Assembly (NCBI RefSeq): GCF_000720455.1
Contig: NZ_JOAK01000006.1
Location: 186,001 to 250,000, forward strand
DNA length: 64,000 nt
Direction of reading: 5' to 3'
Source of the DNA: Streptomyces virginiae
GTDB taxonomy: Bacteria; Actinomycetota; Actinomycetes; Streptomycetales; Streptomycetaceae
In this document: piece by piece, positions 1 through 8,873 of the stretch
How the letters are laid out: the number at the start of each line of letters is the position of its first letter
Numbering within the stretch: position 1 is the stretch's first letter
Position numbers and translations under genes: made by a program
Notes under the pieces: generated by a model
Told to the model about the DNA's origin: nothing
The model's database searches: none
Seen by the model: only the letters and a program-made list of their open reading frames with translations

Positions 1-86
1 GGAGCAAACCCCCCTGAGCTGCGGTATGTCGGGAGACTAGCGAGGGCCACTGACAACGCCCGCCGGAGGGGCCTCCATAGGTTGAT

Positions 87-116
87 TGTCCGGTTCTGGG
101 TAGGCTTTCCCGGACA
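87..116. promoter_or_regulatory. Inverted repeat upstream of the HNH lipoprotein gene
   Basis: TGTCCGG (87-93) and CCGGACA (110-116) form 7-bp perfect arms around a 16-nt spacer, about 30 bp ahead of the ATG at 149. It could be an operator or the end of a terminator from a gene left of the window. Nothing in positions 1-148 reads as a gene. Confidence 0.3.
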
Positions 117-148
117 GTGGCGGAGCGGTTCGGGCTCGGGGTGGGGTT

Positions 149-874
149 ATGGGACGTCAGATACGTGTACCGGGTGTGCTGCTGGCCGCCCTGCTGCTGG
201 CGGCCGGGTGCTCCGGTCCGGACGCGCCGGGCGGCGGGGACGCGAAGCCGAAGCCGTCCGGCTCCCGGGCCGCACCGCCGGCCGGGGGGAATGCGGGCGG
301 GGCGCCGGCCGGCGGGGACGTGCTGCCCGGCATGGTCACCACCGCCGTGGCCCGCACGCAGCTGGCCGCGCTGAAGGTGGCTCCGGTGGGCACGATGGCC
401 GGCTACAGCCGGGCCAGGTTCACGCACTGGACGGAGCAGGGCGACAAGTGCGACACCCGCGAGACCGTCCTCGAACGGGACGGCTCCGAGGTGAAGCGGG
501 ACGGCGAGTGCCGGGCCGTGTCGGGTAGGTGGAAGAGCCTGTACGACGGGGTGGTCGTCACCGACGCGGGCAAACTGGACATCGACCACATCGTGCCCCT
601 CGCCGAGGGCTGGCGCTCCGGCGCGTCCGGCTGGGACGCCGCCCGCCGCAAGGCCTTCGCCAACGACCTGACCCACCCTCAGCTGCTGGCGGTCACCGCC
701 GCCTCCAACCGGTCGAAGGGCGACCAGAGCCCCGACCTGTGGCAGCCGCCGGACCGTTCGAGCTGGTGCCAGTACGGACGGGCCTGGACCACCGTGAAAT
801 CCGTGTACGAGCTGACCGTCACCGAGCCGGAGAAGAAGATGCTCACCACGATGCTGGACACCTGCGCCTCATGA
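149..874 (+). CDS. HNH-family (DUF1524-like) secreted lipoprotein nuclease
   Basis: The 241-aa product has a lipoprotein signal peptide with lipobox LAAGC, putting the acylated cysteine at residue 21, followed by a Gly/Ala/Pro-rich linker. The C-terminal half carries the DIDHIVPLAEGW motif (around residue 143), the HPQLLAV segment and the ASNRSKGD motif (around 186). This is the order seen in DUF1524/GmrSD-type HNH nucleases that Streptomyces export. The likely role is a metal-dependent extracellular nuclease held on the outer face of the membrane. The ATG follows a GGTGGGG ribosome site. Its stop overlaps the next gene by four bases (ATGA), so the two are probably translated together. Family assignment is firm; nuclease activity is inferred. 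Confidence 0.85.
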   Translation: MGRQIRVPGVLLAALLLAAGCSGPDAPGGGDAKPKPSGSRAAPPAGGNAGGAPAGGDVLPGMVTTAVARTQLAALKVAPVGTMAGYSRARFTHWTEQGDKCDTRETVLERDGSEVKRDGECRAVSGRWKSLYDGVVVTDAGKLDIDHIVPLAEGWRSGASGWDAARRKAFANDLTHPQLLAVTAASNRSKGDQSPDLWQPPDRSSWCQYGRAWTTVKSVYELTVTEPEKKMLTTMLDTCAS

Positions 875-1152
875 CCGGGGCGGACCAGTGGCAGGACGAG
901 GTGCTCGCCGGGCCGGGCGGCGCCATGACCGACGAGGTCGGGGTCATCACCGGCCCGCTGACCGTGCGCACCACCGTGACCGGCGCAGGGCTGGTCCGGT
1001 TCGACGTCCAGTACAAGGACGCCGACGAGTGGTACACCCTCACGGGCAGCCCCCGGCCCCATCACGGCGCCCCGGCCGCCCTGCACGCCGCGGCCGTCGC
1101 CGCGGTCCGTGCGGGAGGCGGGGCCGTGGCCCCCGGCGACGGGCCCGTCTGA
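871..1152 (+). CDS. Small hypothetical protein coupled to the HNH lipoprotein
   Basis: This 93-aa acidic protein starts at the ATG that overlaps the HNH stop codon (ATGA), which decides the start. I do not recognise a domain. The middle (residues 25-55) looks like a small beta-rich fold, with a VRTTVTGAGLVRFDVQYKD segment followed by a WYTLTGSP turn, and the C-terminus is an Ala-rich helix. No signal peptide or membrane segment is visible, so it is probably cytosolic. Similar short proteins occur as stand-alone hypotheticals in Streptomyces. Coupling with a secreted nuclease suggests a linked role, but nothing in the sequence says which. Confidence 0.6.
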   Translation: MTGADQWQDEVLAGPGGAMTDEVGVITGPLTVRTTVTGAGLVRFDVQYKDADEWYTLTGSPRPHHGAPAALHAAAVAAVRAGGGAVAPGDGPV

Positions 1153-1216
1153 GGCGGGCCGAGGGTGTCCGGTGCGGCGCTTTCCCCGCCCCGGCTCGTC
1201 ATCGAGGATGCCGTGC

Positions 1217-2125
1217 ATGGGACTCCACGAAGACATCGACCCGAGCAGCGCACGCAACGCCGCCGAGCTGGTGGCCCTCATGCGCGGCCTCCACGGCCGG
1301 TCCGGTCTGAGCTATCGCCGGCTGGAGCGCCGGGCCGCTGAGCAGGGCCGGGTCCTGACGCGCAGCACGATCTCGTACGTCCTCACCCGCCCGTCCTTGC
1401 CGCGCCCCGAGATGCTGGCCGCCTTCGTCGCGGCGTGCGGCCACGAACGCGAGACGGCGGCCTGGCTCGACGCCCTGGAGCGGCTCACCGCCGGGCCGGA
1501 GAGCGGTTCCCGGGAGGCCGGGTCCCCGGCGGCGGCCACCGGCCCTCCGGCGCCCCGGCCGACGCCCGAACCGACGCCCGAACCGGCGCCCCGGCCTGCG
1601 CCGAAGGCCGTCCCCGGCGGCCGATTACGGCAGCACCGGCTCCTGCTGGTGATCGGCGCCGTGGTGGCCGCGCTGGGCCTCGGCCACTGGCTGGTGAAAG
1701 GGGTCCCGGGCGCCGCCACGAGCCTTTCCTCCGGGGACGTCGCGCCGTCCGCGACACCGGCGAAGCGGCCCGCCACCGGATTCACGCTCTTCGAGGGGCG
1801 GTCGCAGAAGGGCATGACGGCGGCGAGCGTCGGTTACCGGTTCTGGGACACCGGGGACGGCTGGTTCGGGATCGAGTACGTGACGCCGTACTCCCGCGAC
1901 GAACCGGACGCCCACCAGGACGGCTGGGGCGGCAAGCTGCGGATGCACTACGAGGACCGCTTCGGAGCCCACACCGTCGACCTCACCGACAACCCGGACG
2001 GCGAACCCGACGCCGGCAAGGACGACATCCGGTACGGCCTGAAGAACGTGTGGTTCGAGGTCTGCGACTCCGACGGCCGCGCACAGCTGCGGGGCTGCCA
2101 GCGCCTGCGCAAGGCGAGGACCTGA
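1217..2125 (+). CDS. HTH membrane-anchored protein with a TTA codon
   Basis: The 302-aa protein has an N-terminal XRE-like helix-turn-helix (residues 5-90, with RSGLSYRRLERRA and STISYVLTRPSLPRPEM) of the type common in Streptomyces. A Pro-rich linker of PTPEP repeats follows, then one membrane helix (around 140-160) and an extracytoplasmic domain with the conserved-looking GDGWFGIEYVTPYS stretch. The architecture suggests DNA-binding or protein-interaction inside and sensing outside. I chose the ATG at 1217 because it begins the HTH homology; ATG 1208 is possible. Leucine is encoded by TTA at 1625-1627, the rare codon read by the bldA tRNA, so expression may be tied to development. Substrate and targets are unknown. 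Confidence 0.75.
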   Translation: MGLHEDIDPSSARNAAELVALMRGLHGRSGLSYRRLERRAAEQGRVLTRSTISYVLTRPSLPRPEMLAAFVAACGHERETAAWLDALERLTAGPESGSREAGSPAAATGPPAPRPTPEPTPEPAPRPAPKAVPGGRLRQHRLLLVIGAVVAALGLGHWLVKGVPGAATSLSSGDVAPSATPAKRPATGFTLFEGRSQKGMTAASVGYRFWDTGDGWFGIEYVTPYSRDEPDAHQDGWGGKLRMHYEDRFGAHTVDLTDNPDGEPDAGKDDIRYGLKNVWFEVCDSDGRAQLRGCQRLRKART

Positions 2126-2313
2126 CCGGGCCGGAGGCGCCACGGTGTCCAGGACAGGGCGGCGACCAGGTACGACGGCGCAGGACAGTCCAGGACTGCC
2201 GCCCGCTCTTGCCGGCGATCGCGGCGGGGTCGAAGACTTTGGGGCCGACGGGCGGCCCGTTCCCCATCGTGAGCCCCCGTCGACCTCCACACCTCTCCGG
2301 AAAGGAAACAGCC

Positions 2314-2637
2314 ATGGCATCGAAGTCCGTTCGCAAGGCCGCTCTCGCCCTGTCGGCCGCCGCCCTGCTGGGAGGCCTCTCGGTCGTCCCCGCGGGCACG
2401 GCCTCGGCGGCCTCCGCCCGATCCGACGCGTCCGTCGCGGCACCCACCTGCTCGAAGGGCAAGAACCAGACCAACGGATGGGGCCAGTGCCGGGGTTCGG
2501 GCAGCTATCTGTGGAAGGTGCGGGTCTGGTGCACCTTCGGCGGCAGTGGTGAGAGCAGCACCGTGTCCGGCGCCGGCAAGACCTACGCGTACTGCAGTTG
2601 GGGCAACGTCAACGACGTGGAGATCGTCTGGATCTGA
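2314..2637 (+). CDS. Small secreted Cys-containing protein
   Basis: The ATG at 2314 follows an AAAGGAAA ribosome site by about six bases. The 107-aa product has a Sec signal peptide (charged start, Ala/Leu core, cleavage probably after TASAA near residue 33). The mature part is about 70 residues with four cysteines (in APTCSKG, GQCRG, VWCTF and AYCSWG), consistent with two disulfides, and several Trp and Tyr residues. I do not recognise a family. Small secreted proteins of this kind in Streptomyces are often of unknown role. The gene stands alone, with 188 bp upstream. Confidence 0.7.
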   Translation: MASKSVRKAALALSAAALLGGLSVVPAGTASAASARSDASVAAPTCSKGKNQTNGWGQCRGSGSYLWKVRVWCTFGGSGESSTVSGAGKTYAYCSWGNVNDVEIVWI

Positions 2638-2722
2638 CGTACTCGCCGCAGCCGGCGCGCTGCGGCCCGCGCGGGCCGTCCGGTCCCGTGCGGGCCGCGA
2701 CGCGGCGGCCCGCGCCGGCGCG

Positions 2723-3841
2723 TCACAGCACGGCGATGCCCAGGGGCCGGGTGCCCGCGGGCAGGCGGCGGGTCGCGCCCGTGTCGAGGTCGACGACCGT
2801 GATGCCGTTCCAGTACCCGTCCCTGGTGTGGCCGCCCGTGACGTAGGCGGTCCGGCCGTCCCGGGAGACGGCCACGTCCTCGTGCGGGCCCTCCAGCGGG
2901 TGGACCCGCTCGGTGCCGTCCGGGGACCGGACCGTCAGCGACGGCCCCCTGCCGCCTCCCGGCCGCACGGCTCCCGTACCGACCACCAGGAGCCGACCGT
3001 CGGCCGTGAGCGCGGCGCCGTGCTGGTGGGTGTCGGCGGTCATCGGCTCGACCGTGGTGCGTCCGGTGCGCGGGTCGACCACCGCCAGCCGTTCGCCCTC
3101 GAAGGGCAGCAGCAGCTTCCCGTCGGACGGGCGGACGGCCGTGTAGTGCGGCTTCAGCCATGAGCCGAGGCCGCCCTCGGTGCCGTAGGGCGCCACCTCG
3201 ATGCGGCGGGTGCCCAGCGGTCCGGCCGCCACGACGGTGACGTCGAAGGAGTCGTGCCCGGTGACGTAGACCTCGGCCCCGTCCCGCGACACGTCCACGT
3301 CGAAGGGGCGCCTGCCCACCGGTACGACGGCGGTGACCTCGCGGGTCGCCGTGTCGAGGACCTCCAGGACGCCGGTGGTGCCGGGGACGTTGACCCCGAC
3401 GTACGCGCGTGCGCCGTCCGGCGAGAGGGCGATGCCCATGCCACCGCCCCGGTACTCGCCGTCGGTGACCGGGCCGGTGGCGGTGCGGTACGGGATGCGG
3501 GCCACCCGGACGCGGGCGCGGGTGTCGACGACGGCGACGTCCTCGGCCGTGGCCACCCAAGCGAGGCCGTCCGCGCCGACGGCCAGGGCGTAGGGGGCCC
3601 GGCCCACGGGGACGGAGGCGACCGCGCCGCGCTCCGGGTCCACGAAGGTGACCGTGTCCCCGCCGAAGTCGGCCGTCAGGAGCATGCCCTGCGGGGTCGG
3701 CGCACCGGCGGGCAGCGGCGCGGCCGCGGACGGCGCCGGGCCCGGTGTGGACGGCGTCGCGTCCTGCGTGCACCCCGCGAGGAGGGTCGCGGCGGCGAGC
3801 GCCACGAAGGCGGCACGGGTGCGCGGTGCCCTGCGGCTCAC
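2723..3841 (-). CDS. YncE/YVTN-type beta-propeller lipoprotein
   Basis: This 372-aa protein has a lipoprotein signal with lipobox LLAGC (Cys 24). Repeated blades carry the V-D-x-x-T-G and A-Y-V motifs of YVTN/YncE propellers, for example EVLDTATREVTAVVPVG, RPFDVDVSRDGAEVYV and VVDLDTGATRRLPAG. It should sit on the outside of the membrane as a seven-bladed propeller; ligands of this group are mostly unknown. Translation starts at GTG (3839-3841), which overlaps the TGA of the upstream ankyrin gene (GTGA), so the two form a coupled unit read leftward. C-terminal blades are intact up to the stop. Confidence 0.8.
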   Translation of the reverse strand: MSRRAPRTRAAFVALAAATLLAGCTQDATPSTPGPAPSAAAPLPAGAPTPQGMLLTADFGGDTVTFVDPERGAVASVPVGRAPYALAVGADGLAWVATAEDVAVVDTRARVRVARIPYRTATGPVTDGEYRGGGMGIALSPDGARAYVGVNVPGTTGVLEVLDTATREVTAVVPVGRRPFDVDVSRDGAEVYVTGHDSFDVTVVAAGPLGTRRIEVAPYGTEGGLGSWLKPHYTAVRPSDGKLLLPFEGERLAVVDPRTGRTTVEPMTADTHQHGAALTADGRLLVVGTGAVRPGGGRGPSLTVRSPDGTERVHPLEGPHEDVAVSRDGRTAYVTGGHTRDGYWNGITVVDLDTGATRRLPAGTRPLGIAVL

Positions 3842-4455
3842 CGGTCCGCCCCGGGCCGTGCCCCGGCCGCCCGCAGGATCCGCGCCATGCCCTCGAAGCC
3901 GCGGCGTGAGGCGTGCTCGTACGGGGTCACGCCGTCGCGGTCGGCGAGCAGCGGATCGGCGCCCGCAGCGAGGAGGACGGCGACGACCTCCTCGTGGCGC
4001 GGGCCGCCTTCCCCGAGGATCACCGCTTCCAGCAGGGCGGTCCAGCCGAGCCGGTTGACGTGGTCGACGTCGGTGCCGGTCTCCGCGAGGACGGCGCGAA
4101 CGTAGGCGGTGTGGCCGCGCTCGGCGGCCGGGATGAGGGAGATCCCGCCGAAGCGGTTGAGCTGCTTCAGGTCGGGTCCGGCGGGCAGCAGCAGGCGCAT
4201 CATCCGCACGCTGCCGGTGACGCCGGTGACCAGCCAGGGGCTGTCCTCGCGGTGGTCCGGGGCGTTCGGGTCGGCTCCGGCGGCGACCAGCAGTCCGGCC
4301 GCGGCCAGGTGGTCGCCGAGCGCGGCGAGCAGCAACGGTGTGCGCAGCTGCTCGTCGCGGGCCTCCACGGCGGCGCCGGCGGCGAGCGCCGCACCCACCG
4401 CGGCCGCGTCGCCGCGGCGGGCCGCGTCGAGGAGGAGTCGGTCGTGCGCGTTCAT
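3838..4455 (-). CDS. Ankyrin-repeat protein
   Basis: The 205-aa product is built almost entirely of ankyrin repeats: at least five units with the typical G-x-T-x-L/A-x-x-A and LLxAGADP signatures (AAAGLLVAAGADPN, VVAVLLAAGADPLL, LGWTALLEAVILG). It has no signal peptide or membrane segment, so it is likely a cytosolic protein-binding scaffold. The start at 4455 (MNAHDRLLLDAARRGD) begins the first repeat exactly; the longer open frame upstream lacks repeat structure. It is translationally coupled with the downstream propeller lipoprotein. The partner protein is unknown. Confidence 0.85.
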   Translation of the reverse strand: MNAHDRLLLDAARRGDAAAVGAALAAGAAVEARDEQLRTPLLLAALGDHLAAAGLLVAAGADPNAPDHREDSPWLVTGVTGSVRMMRLLLPAGPDLKQLNRFGGISLIPAAERGHTAYVRAVLAETGTDVDHVNRLGWTALLEAVILGEGGPRHEEVVAVLLAAGADPLLADRDGVTPYEHASRRGFEGMARILRAAGARPGADR

Positions 4456-4670
4456 GGTGTCCCTCTCGGCTCCGGGGCGGGGAGGGCCGCGTACGCCCTC
4501 CCGCTCCCCCGGTCCATGCTCGCCGCGCCGCGGCCCGCGGCCGGTCCGCCCGGCGGACGGACCCGCCGGGCGGACCGGACGACCCCGGGGTCGTCCGATC
4601 GGCTGATGCGGGGGCTCCGGGCCGTGTCTTTCCGGTCGCCGCGAGCCCGGCACGATCCGAACGACTCGCC

Positions 4671-5204
4671 CTAGCCCTCGTACTCCGTGAGGTCGATGCC
4701 GTGGATCTCCACGGCGTGGCCGTGGCGGGGGTCGGTCGTCTCGCGTTCGCGCACCATGTCCAGCTTGCGGATCACGTTCTCGGAGGCGGTGTCGCCGAGC
4801 CGGCTGACGGCGACGACGCGGTCCAGGCCGCGGTCCTGGAGGGCGAATTCCAAGGTGGCGTGGGCGGCTTCGGAGGCGTAGCCCTGGCCCCAGTACTGGC
4901 GGCCGAGGAGCCAGCTGATCTGTACGTCCGCCCGCGCGTCGGGCAGGTCTTCGAGGACCGAGAGGCCGACGGCCCCGATGAGCTCTCCGGAGCCGAGGAG
5001 CTCGACGGCGAAGAGCCCGAAGCCCTCCTCGTCCCACTCCTCCTCCCAGCGTTCGATCGCCTCGGCCGTCTCGTCCAGACCGAGGGTGGAGCCGTCGCCG
5101 ATCCAGCGCATCACCTCGGGGTCGGCGTGGATCTCGGAGAGGGGGACGAGGTCGTCGTCGGTCCAGAGGCGGAGGAGGAGTCGGGGGGTACGGATCTCGG
5201 TCAT
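4671..5204 (-). CDS. GNAT N-acetyltransferase, RimJ/RimL type
   Basis: The 177-aa protein starts MTEIRTPRLLLR, the usual opening of RimJ/RimL-like acetyltransferases. It contains the acetyl-CoA segment around LLGRQYWGQGYASEA (GQGYA loop) and the later strand RVVAVSRLGDTASENVIRKL, where the family has N-x-x-S-x-x-V/L-x-x-K. The predicted reaction is acetyl transfer from acetyl-CoA to an amine, either a protein N-terminus or a small molecule. The ATG at 5204 was preferred over the one at 5213 because it fits the family start. It stands alone, with 215 bp of apparently gene-free DNA (4456-4670) on its 3' side. Confidence 0.85.
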   Translation of the reverse strand: MTEIRTPRLLLRLWTDDDLVPLSEIHADPEVMRWIGDGSTLGLDETAEAIERWEEEWDEEGFGLFAVELLGSGELIGAVGLSVLEDLPDARADVQISWLLGRQYWGQGYASEAAHATLEFALQDRGLDRVVAVSRLGDTASENVIRKLDMVRERETTDPRHGHAVEIHGIDLTEYEG

Positions 5205-5356
5205 GCCCCACATCCTGCCGAAATTCGCCGGACCAGCGGTAATCGGCCGTTGCGGCGGTGTTGCGGGTTCGTGGCCATCCGCCGGGGAAGCTTTCCGCGG
5301 TTCGCCCCGGGCCCTTACGGTCCGTCGGGAAACCGCGACCGAGGAGTGTCCCCGCC

Positions 5357-6622
5357 ATGCCCATCGACCTGTCGGACGAGAGCCGCTACGACCGGACGCG
5401 CCTGCGGCAGTGGGCCCGCGGCCGCGCCCGCTCCGCCGGGGTGGACCGCCGCGATCTGCTGAAGCTGTTCGCGGTCGGGGCCGCGGCCGGATCGCTGGGG
5501 GTGGCCGGGGCGGGTACGGCTTCCGCGGCGGGGGCGGACGCCGCGCCGGGGATCGTCAAGCCGCTGCCGCCGGAGCTGTTCACGATCCGCGGGACGAACG
5601 CGGAGACGAACTTCGCCGCGCTGCGGGGCACGGGCCGGCTCACTCCGATCGACCGCTTCTTCGTCCGCAACCACACCTCGACCCCGCGCATCGACGCCGA
5701 CGCGTGGCGGCTGAAGGTGTGGGGCGACGGGCTCGCGGGCGGCCCGGTGGAGTTCTCGTACGCGCGGCTGCGGGCCCTGCGGGCGGTCGAGCGGACGCTG
5801 TTCATCGAGTGCGCGGGCAACGGCCGGAGCTTCTACTCCACCCAGCAGGGCCAGGCGGTGACCGGCACCGCCTGGACCCTGGGCGCGATCGGTGTCGCCC
5901 ACTGGCGGGGGGCGCGGCTGTCGGACGTGTTGCGGCTGGCGGGAGTGACCCGGGGTGCGGTCGACGTCCTGCCGCGCGGGCTGGACGACGAGGTGGTGGC
6001 GAACGGGGTGAACCTGGGCCGGGTGCGGCGTCCGCTGCCGGTGACGAAGGCGCTGGACGACGTACTGCTGGCCTACGAGATGAACGGGCGTCCGCTGCCG
6101 CCCGACCACGGCGGTCCCGTCCGCCTGGTGGTCCCCGACTGGGTGGGGATCTCGTCGATCAAGTGGGTCGGTGACATCGAGGTGAGCGACGAGGCGCTGT
6201 ACTCGCCGTGGAACACGGACATGTACCGGCTGTTCGGGCCGGGGCAGCCGGCGGAGGGCAGTGCGCCGCTCACCCGGCAGACCCTCAAGAGCGCCTTCGA
6301 GCTGGCGCTGGGCGCCACCGTTCCGGTGCACCGGACGCGGCTGCTGACGGGGCGTTCGTGGTCCGCCGCCGCCCCCGTGACCCGGGTCGAGGTCAGTACG
6401 GACGGCGGCGGCCACTGGCGGCGCGCCCGGATGCACGACACCCCGCAGCGGGGCGGCTGGGTGCGCTGGTCGGTGCCGTGGACCCCGCGGACGACGGGTC
6501 CGACCGCGCTGCTGGCCCGCGCGAGCGACGGGACCGGGCGCACCCAGCCGGAGACGGCGGTCCACAACACGCAGGGCTACCTCTTCGACGCAGTGGTGCG
6601 CCACCCGGTCACGGTCGTCTGA
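5357..6622 (+). CDS. Tat-exported molybdopterin-dependent oxidoreductase, sulfite-oxidase family
   Basis: This 421-aa protein has a twin-arginine signal (DRRDLLKLFAVG, Arg 31-32, then an Ala/Gly core ending near TASAAG). The molybdopterin domain shows the IDRFFVRNH segment, the Mo-ligand region FIECAGNGRSFY (Cys near residue 152) and the later GGPVRLVVPDWVGISSIKW stretch. A C-terminal dimerisation domain follows (TRVEVSTDGGGHWRRA). No heme domain is present, as in bacterial YedY/SorT-like enzymes. It should act in the cell envelope as a sulfite- or sulfoxide-type oxidoreductase; the substrate cannot be told. The ATG at 5357 sits 10 bases after a GAGGAG ribosome site. Confidence 0.88.
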   Translation: MPIDLSDESRYDRTRLRQWARGRARSAGVDRRDLLKLFAVGAAAGSLGVAGAGTASAAGADAAPGIVKPLPPELFTIRGTNAETNFAALRGTGRLTPIDRFFVRNHTSTPRIDADAWRLKVWGDGLAGGPVEFSYARLRALRAVERTLFIECAGNGRSFYSTQQGQAVTGTAWTLGAIGVAHWRGARLSDVLRLAGVTRGAVDVLPRGLDDEVVANGVNLGRVRRPLPVTKALDDVLLAYEMNGRPLPPDHGGPVRLVVPDWVGISSIKWVGDIEVSDEALYSPWNTDMYRLFGPGQPAEGSAPLTRQTLKSAFELALGATVPVHRTRLLTGRSWSAAAPVTRVEVSTDGGGHWRRARMHDTPQRGGWVRWSVPWTPRTTGPTALLARASDGTGRTQPETAVHNTQGYLFDAVVRHPVTVV

Positions 6623-6636
6623 GCCACGGGGGCGGC

Positions 6637-7797
6637 CTACGGAGCGTGGAAGCGGACCTCCGGGGCGTCGGCGGAGGGGCCGTCCAGGACGGGCCGGGGC
6701 TCGCCGCGCAGGTGCCGGTCGAGGAAGGCGCCGACGTAGCGGCGGGTCAGTTCGACGGAGCGGTCGCCGGGCAGCGGGGCCTCGGGGTCGTCGAGGCCCA
6801 GCTGCTGGCCGATCGACGGGAAGTCGCTGAAGGTGAAGTGGCCCGAGCCGTCGAAGGTGATCCAGCGCTTCCAGCCGTCGAGCTGCGGCCAGTCCCGGTC
6901 CCAGCTCGCGTTGCCGCCGGGGCCCCGGCCCTGGGCGCCGAGGAGCAGGAAGGGGCGGCCGCCGAGGCCGGCGGCGGGTACGGGCGTGGCGTTGCCGCCG
7001 TCCATGTTCACCCCGGCGCGGATCCTGGGGTCGGTCGCCATCGCGGCGATCGCCGAGGCGCCGCCGATGGAGTGGCCGGCCATGGCGATGCGGCCGCGGT
7101 CGACGATGCCGGCGTGGCGCCAGGCGGGGTGGGGTCCGGTGAGCCGGTCCAGCAGGAAGGACACGTCCCGGGCACGGTTGTCGCTGACCGCCTGCATACC
7201 GGTCTGCTGGGCCTTGTCGCAGGCCAGGCAGGTGAGGACGCGGCCGCCGGGGAAGGCGGTGCCGACGCTCTCGTACGCGTGGTCGACCGCGGCGACGACG
7301 TAGCCGCGGGAGGCCAGGTCCTCGGCGAGCGCGGTGAGTGTGGCGCGGTGGACGGTGAAGCCCGGCGAGAGGACGACCAGCGGGTGGCGGCCGGCGAGGG
7401 GGCGGGCACCGGTCCGGGAGGCGCTCGCGGTGCCGGCCAGGGTCTCGACGGGGACGGCCTGGTCCAGGCCCTTGTCGACGAGCAGCAGCCGGGCCTCTTC
7501 GCGGGTGAGGTAGCGCGCGGTGCCGCCGGTGTCGCGCCGGGCCGGGTAGCGCATGGTGACCATCAGTTCGCGCGGTCCGGAGCCGGCCCAGGGGTCGGTG
7601 CGGCTGCGGTCCACCAGGTGCAGGTCCTCCCGGCCGACCGCGAACGGGCCGGTGGGGCGCGGGAGTTCGACCGCGGGGCGGCTGCGCTCGGTGGCGGACG
7701 GGGTGCCTGCCGCGGCGGCGGTGCCGGCGGCGGCGAGCGGGAGCGGCAGGATCAGGGCGAGTAAGGCGGCGGCTGCGGCTGTTCGGCGTCGTGTCAT
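6637..7797 (-). CDS. Secreted alpha/beta hydrolase, PAF-acetylhydrolase/lipase-like
   Basis: The 386-aa product has a Sec signal peptide (MTRRR then a long Ala/Leu core). The alpha/beta hydrolase core shows HPLVVLSPGFTVHR (oxyanion region), the nucleophile elbow GHSIGG (Ser around residue 242), a following INxDGG-like MDGG turn and GSGHFTFSD carrying the likely catalytic His. This pattern matches the PAF-AH class II/dienelactone-like group of secreted esterases. The expected substrate is an ester of a lipid or polyester. ATG 7797 was chosen because it starts the signal peptide. It lies convergent to the oxidoreductase gene, with only 14 bp between. Confidence 0.8.
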   Translation of the reverse strand: MTRRRTAAAAALLALILPLPLAAAGTAAAAGTPSATERSRPAVELPRPTGPFAVGREDLHLVDRSRTDPWAGSGPRELMVTMRYPARRDTGGTARYLTREEARLLLVDKGLDQAVPVETLAGTASASRTGARPLAGRHPLVVLSPGFTVHRATLTALAEDLASRGYVVAAVDHAYESVGTAFPGGRVLTCLACDKAQQTGMQAVSDNRARDVSFLLDRLTGPHPAWRHAGIVDRGRIAMAGHSIGGASAIAAMATDPRIRAGVNMDGGNATPVPAAGLGGRPFLLLGAQGRGPGGNASWDRDWPQLDGWKRWITFDGSGHFTFSDFPSIGQQLGLDDPEAPLPGDRSVELTRRYVGAFLDRHLRGEPRPVLDGPSADAPEVRFHAP

Positions 7798-7886
7798 GGA
7801 AGGGACGTTATGCACCGCGGCCGGGCCGGTCGTCACCTTGCCGGTTGATCCGGGCGTAGCCCTTGGGGAGGGCTACGCGCCGCTTG

Positions 7887-8873
7887 TCACTCCGAAGTAT
7901 CGGTGCCTGCCGGAACGCTGATGGCCCGGAGCTTTTCCCGCAGGTAGGTGTGGGAGTCGACGGGGTCGTGCACCACCCGGCCGATGGGGGCGGGGAGGGA
8001 TTCCACCCGGGTGTGCGCGTCGCACTCGTAGAAGTAGACGAGGGAGATCAGCTCCTCGGCCGGGGCGTCGGCGGGCGGGGGCAGGACGCGGTGGCGGCCG
8101 GCCCGCCACCGGTCGCCGGTCCAGCGGGCCATCAGGTCGCCGATGTTGACGGTGAGCGCGGCCGGGTCGTAGGGCGCGTCCTGCCAGCCTTCGGCGTCGG
8201 TGTGGATCTGCAGCCCGCCCGAGCCGAGCTGCCGGTCGAGGACGGTGACCGTGCCGAAGTCGGTGTGGGCGCCGATGCGGAACTGTCCGGGCAGGGGTGT
8301 GCCGACGGTCTCCGTGCCGGGGTACCAGTTGAGGTTGAGCCCCCAGGTGGGGTGTCCGGTGTGGCGCGTGAAGTGGTCCTGGTCGAGTCCGAGGGCGGTG
8401 GCGAGGAGTTCCAGCAGTTCGTCGGAGAGGGCCCGCATCCGCGCCAGGTACTGCGTGACCAGCGCCCGCAGCTCGGGGACCTCCGCCGGCCAGGTGTTGG
8501 GCCGGAACCACTCGGCGTCCACGGCCGCGTTGCCGGTCGGTTCGTCGGCGGCGAAGGACCAGGACTCCTTGAGGTCGGGCGGCGAGGCCGCGCCCTCCGC
8601 GTAGCTGTTGGCCTCGGCCCCGGGGCCGAGCCAGCCCCGGCCGCCGACCGTGACGGCGTACGGCTCCTTCAGGGCGGCCGGCAGCCGGAAGAACGTGCGG
8701 GCCGTGTCCCGGATCCGGGCGGGGAGCGCGGGGTCGACGCCGTGGCCGGTCACGAGCAGGAATCCGGCCGCGCGCAGGGCCTCGTCGACGCGGGCGGCCG
8801 TACGGGCCCGCTCCTCAGGTCCGCCGGACCGCCACGGCCCGAGATCGATCACGGGAACCTGGGATCCGGTCAT
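7887..8873 (-). CDS. 2-oxoglutarate/Fe(II) oxygenase, isopenicillin-N-synthase family
   Basis: The 328-aa protein begins VPVIDLGPW, the DIOX_N opening of this family. It contains the GWLGPGAEAN stretch, the LNLNWYPG strand, and the iron ligands HTDFGTVT (His and Asp near residues 204-206) and GRHRVLPP (second His near 260). The LVYFYE strand follows. It should use iron, oxygen and 2-oxoglutarate to hydroxylate or desaturate a small molecule. The start at 8873 fits the family; 141 bp of extra open frame upstream does not. It is divergent from the VOC gene at 9063, sharing a 189-bp promoter region, so co-regulation is plausible. Confidence 0.85.
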   Translation of the reverse strand: MTGSQVPVIDLGPWRSGGPEERARTAARVDEALRAAGFLLVTGHGVDPALPARIRDTARTFFRLPAALKEPYAVTVGGRGWLGPGAEANSYAEGAASPPDLKESWSFAADEPTGNAAVDAEWFRPNTWPAEVPELRALVTQYLARMRALSDELLELLATALGLDQDHFTRHTGHPTWGLNLNWYPGTETVGTPLPGQFRIGAHTDFGTVTVLDRQLGSGGLQIHTDAEGWQDAPYDPAALTVNIGDLMARWTGDRWRAGRHRVLPPPADAPAEELISLVYFYECDAHTRVESLPAPIGRVVHDPVDSHTYLREKLRAISVPAGTDTSE

